Shown: positions 32,540 to 32,930 of the stretch, piece after piece
How the letters are laid out: the number at the start of each line of letters is the position of its first letter
How positions within the stretch are numbered: position 1 is the first letter of the stretch
NCBI GenBank assembly: GCA_035063885.1
Contig: JAPSFM010000052.1
Span: forward strand, 1 to 32,930
Direction: 5' to 3'
Length of the DNA: 32,930 nucleotides
Source of the DNA: CAADGY01 sp900696665
GTDB taxonomy: Bacteria; Acidobacteriota; Terriglobia; Bryobacterales; Bryobacteraceae
The notes under the pieces: generated by a model
Told to the model about the DNA's origin: nothing
The model's database searches: none
What the model saw: the letters and a program-made list of their open reading frames with translations, nothing else
Made by a program: the position numbers and the translations under genes

Positions 32540-32930
32540 GCATCATGCGAGGCCGTGATTGTAGCCAGGTGAAAGCACACTTCACGCGAGCTCGCGAAGT
32601 CGCGAGCATTTCGAAACGGTTGTGGCGCTGATGCGATCGTGTGCTGCGCGTGCGAGATGCGGCTCCGATACCCAGACCGTCCTCCTGCAGGGCGATCTGT
32701 CGTTGCGGGATCGATCTCTGCCAAAGTTCCGATACGCTGAACGCCAATCGGCGGTTGTACGGCGCGGAGTGGGGCCACCTTCGCTGCTTCGCTACGCAGG
32801 ATGGCTAGCCTACTTCGCGGTGCAAAATGATGGCGTCCGCTCAGCGCGGGTGAAGTTCTGAGGCGAACAGACCGAAACAAAATAACCTGATTCTGTTTTG
32901 GTTCGTCTTTCAGACATGATTCGCTTGCGT
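32540..32930. other. No gene recognised at right edge
   Basis: Short frames on both strands show no family resemblance. CCGAAACA (32872-32879) and TGTTTTGG (32894-32901) can pair with one G-T, a weak hairpin followed by a T-containing stretch. It lies 330 nt past the MFS stop, and I do not call it a terminator. The dispersed repeat at 32805-32828 lies here. Confidence 0.4.
32805..32828 (-). repeat. Short dispersed repeat, right copy
   Basis: Inverted copy of the 130-152 segment: on the minus strand ATTTTGCACCGCGAAGTAG then GCTAG, one base longer than the left copy. CTGAGCG stands about 9 nt before it on that strand, as near the left copy. Origin unknown. Confidence 0.45.

Noticed and set aside
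32872..32901. Possible terminator hairpin at the right edge
   Set aside because: The stem is AT-rich with a G-T pair and lies about 330 nt after the nearest stop codon, with no strong T-run.

Overview
The window looks like a chromosomal piece of an Acidobacteriota bacterium, most likely of the Bryobacterales/Solibacter kind. This is judged from gene families only: a large TonB-dependent receptor with an N-terminal carboxypeptidase-regulatory domain and no SusD partner, an FG-GAP/ASPIC-UnbV protein, remains of a PSD1-type planctomycete-cytochrome gene, DUF2961/GH172, IclR, and an interspersed nested-palindrome repeat. Base composition is moderately GC-rich. No tRNA, rRNA or CRISPR array was seen.

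Layout. 1-2079: sparse DNA with a gene remnant and a tyrosine recombinase (-). 2080-4672: a DapA-superfamily protein lacking its catalytic lysine (+), facing a sodium:solute symporter (-). 4680-5435: no clear gene. 5436-10449: an IclR regulator (-), then a short-chain dehydrogenase, an enolase-superfamily sugar-acid dehydratase, a second DapA-family lyase and a metallo-beta-lactamase-fold hydrolase (all +). 10450-12598 (-): a DapA-family lyase and a secreted GH172 enzyme. 12659-19860: three paralogous GH2 glycosidases, one on - and two on +. 19841-24878 (-): a TonB receptor translationally coupled to a seven-bladed FG-GAP/ASPIC protein. 24994-25905: a TPR protein (-). 25913-29100: an amidohydrolase (-) between decayed genes. 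29239-32539 (+): a secreted alpha/beta hydrolase and an MFS transporter.

How it may work together. The genes form a carbohydrate-utilisation locus. Outer-membrane uptake would go through the TonB receptor and its FG-GAP partner. Polymer or oligomer cleavage would be by GH2, GH172 and the esterase-like hydrolase, and inner-membrane uptake by the SSS and MFS carriers. The sugar would then enter a non-phosphorylating oxidative route: dehydrogenase, lactone hydrolysis (perhaps the MBL enzyme), sugar-acid dehydratase, then 2-keto-3-deoxy acid lyase. The substrate cannot be read from the sequence.

The most striking signal is a palindrome, TTCGGAAY-N2-RTTCCGAA, at seven promoters spread over 27 kb. 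In five of the seven it sits just upstream of a TTGAC(A/C) -35 box, usually with a centre-to-box distance of 14.5 bp, and where a clear -10 box follows the spacer is 18 bp. I infer that it is the operator of the local IclR protein and ties scattered transcription units into one regulon.
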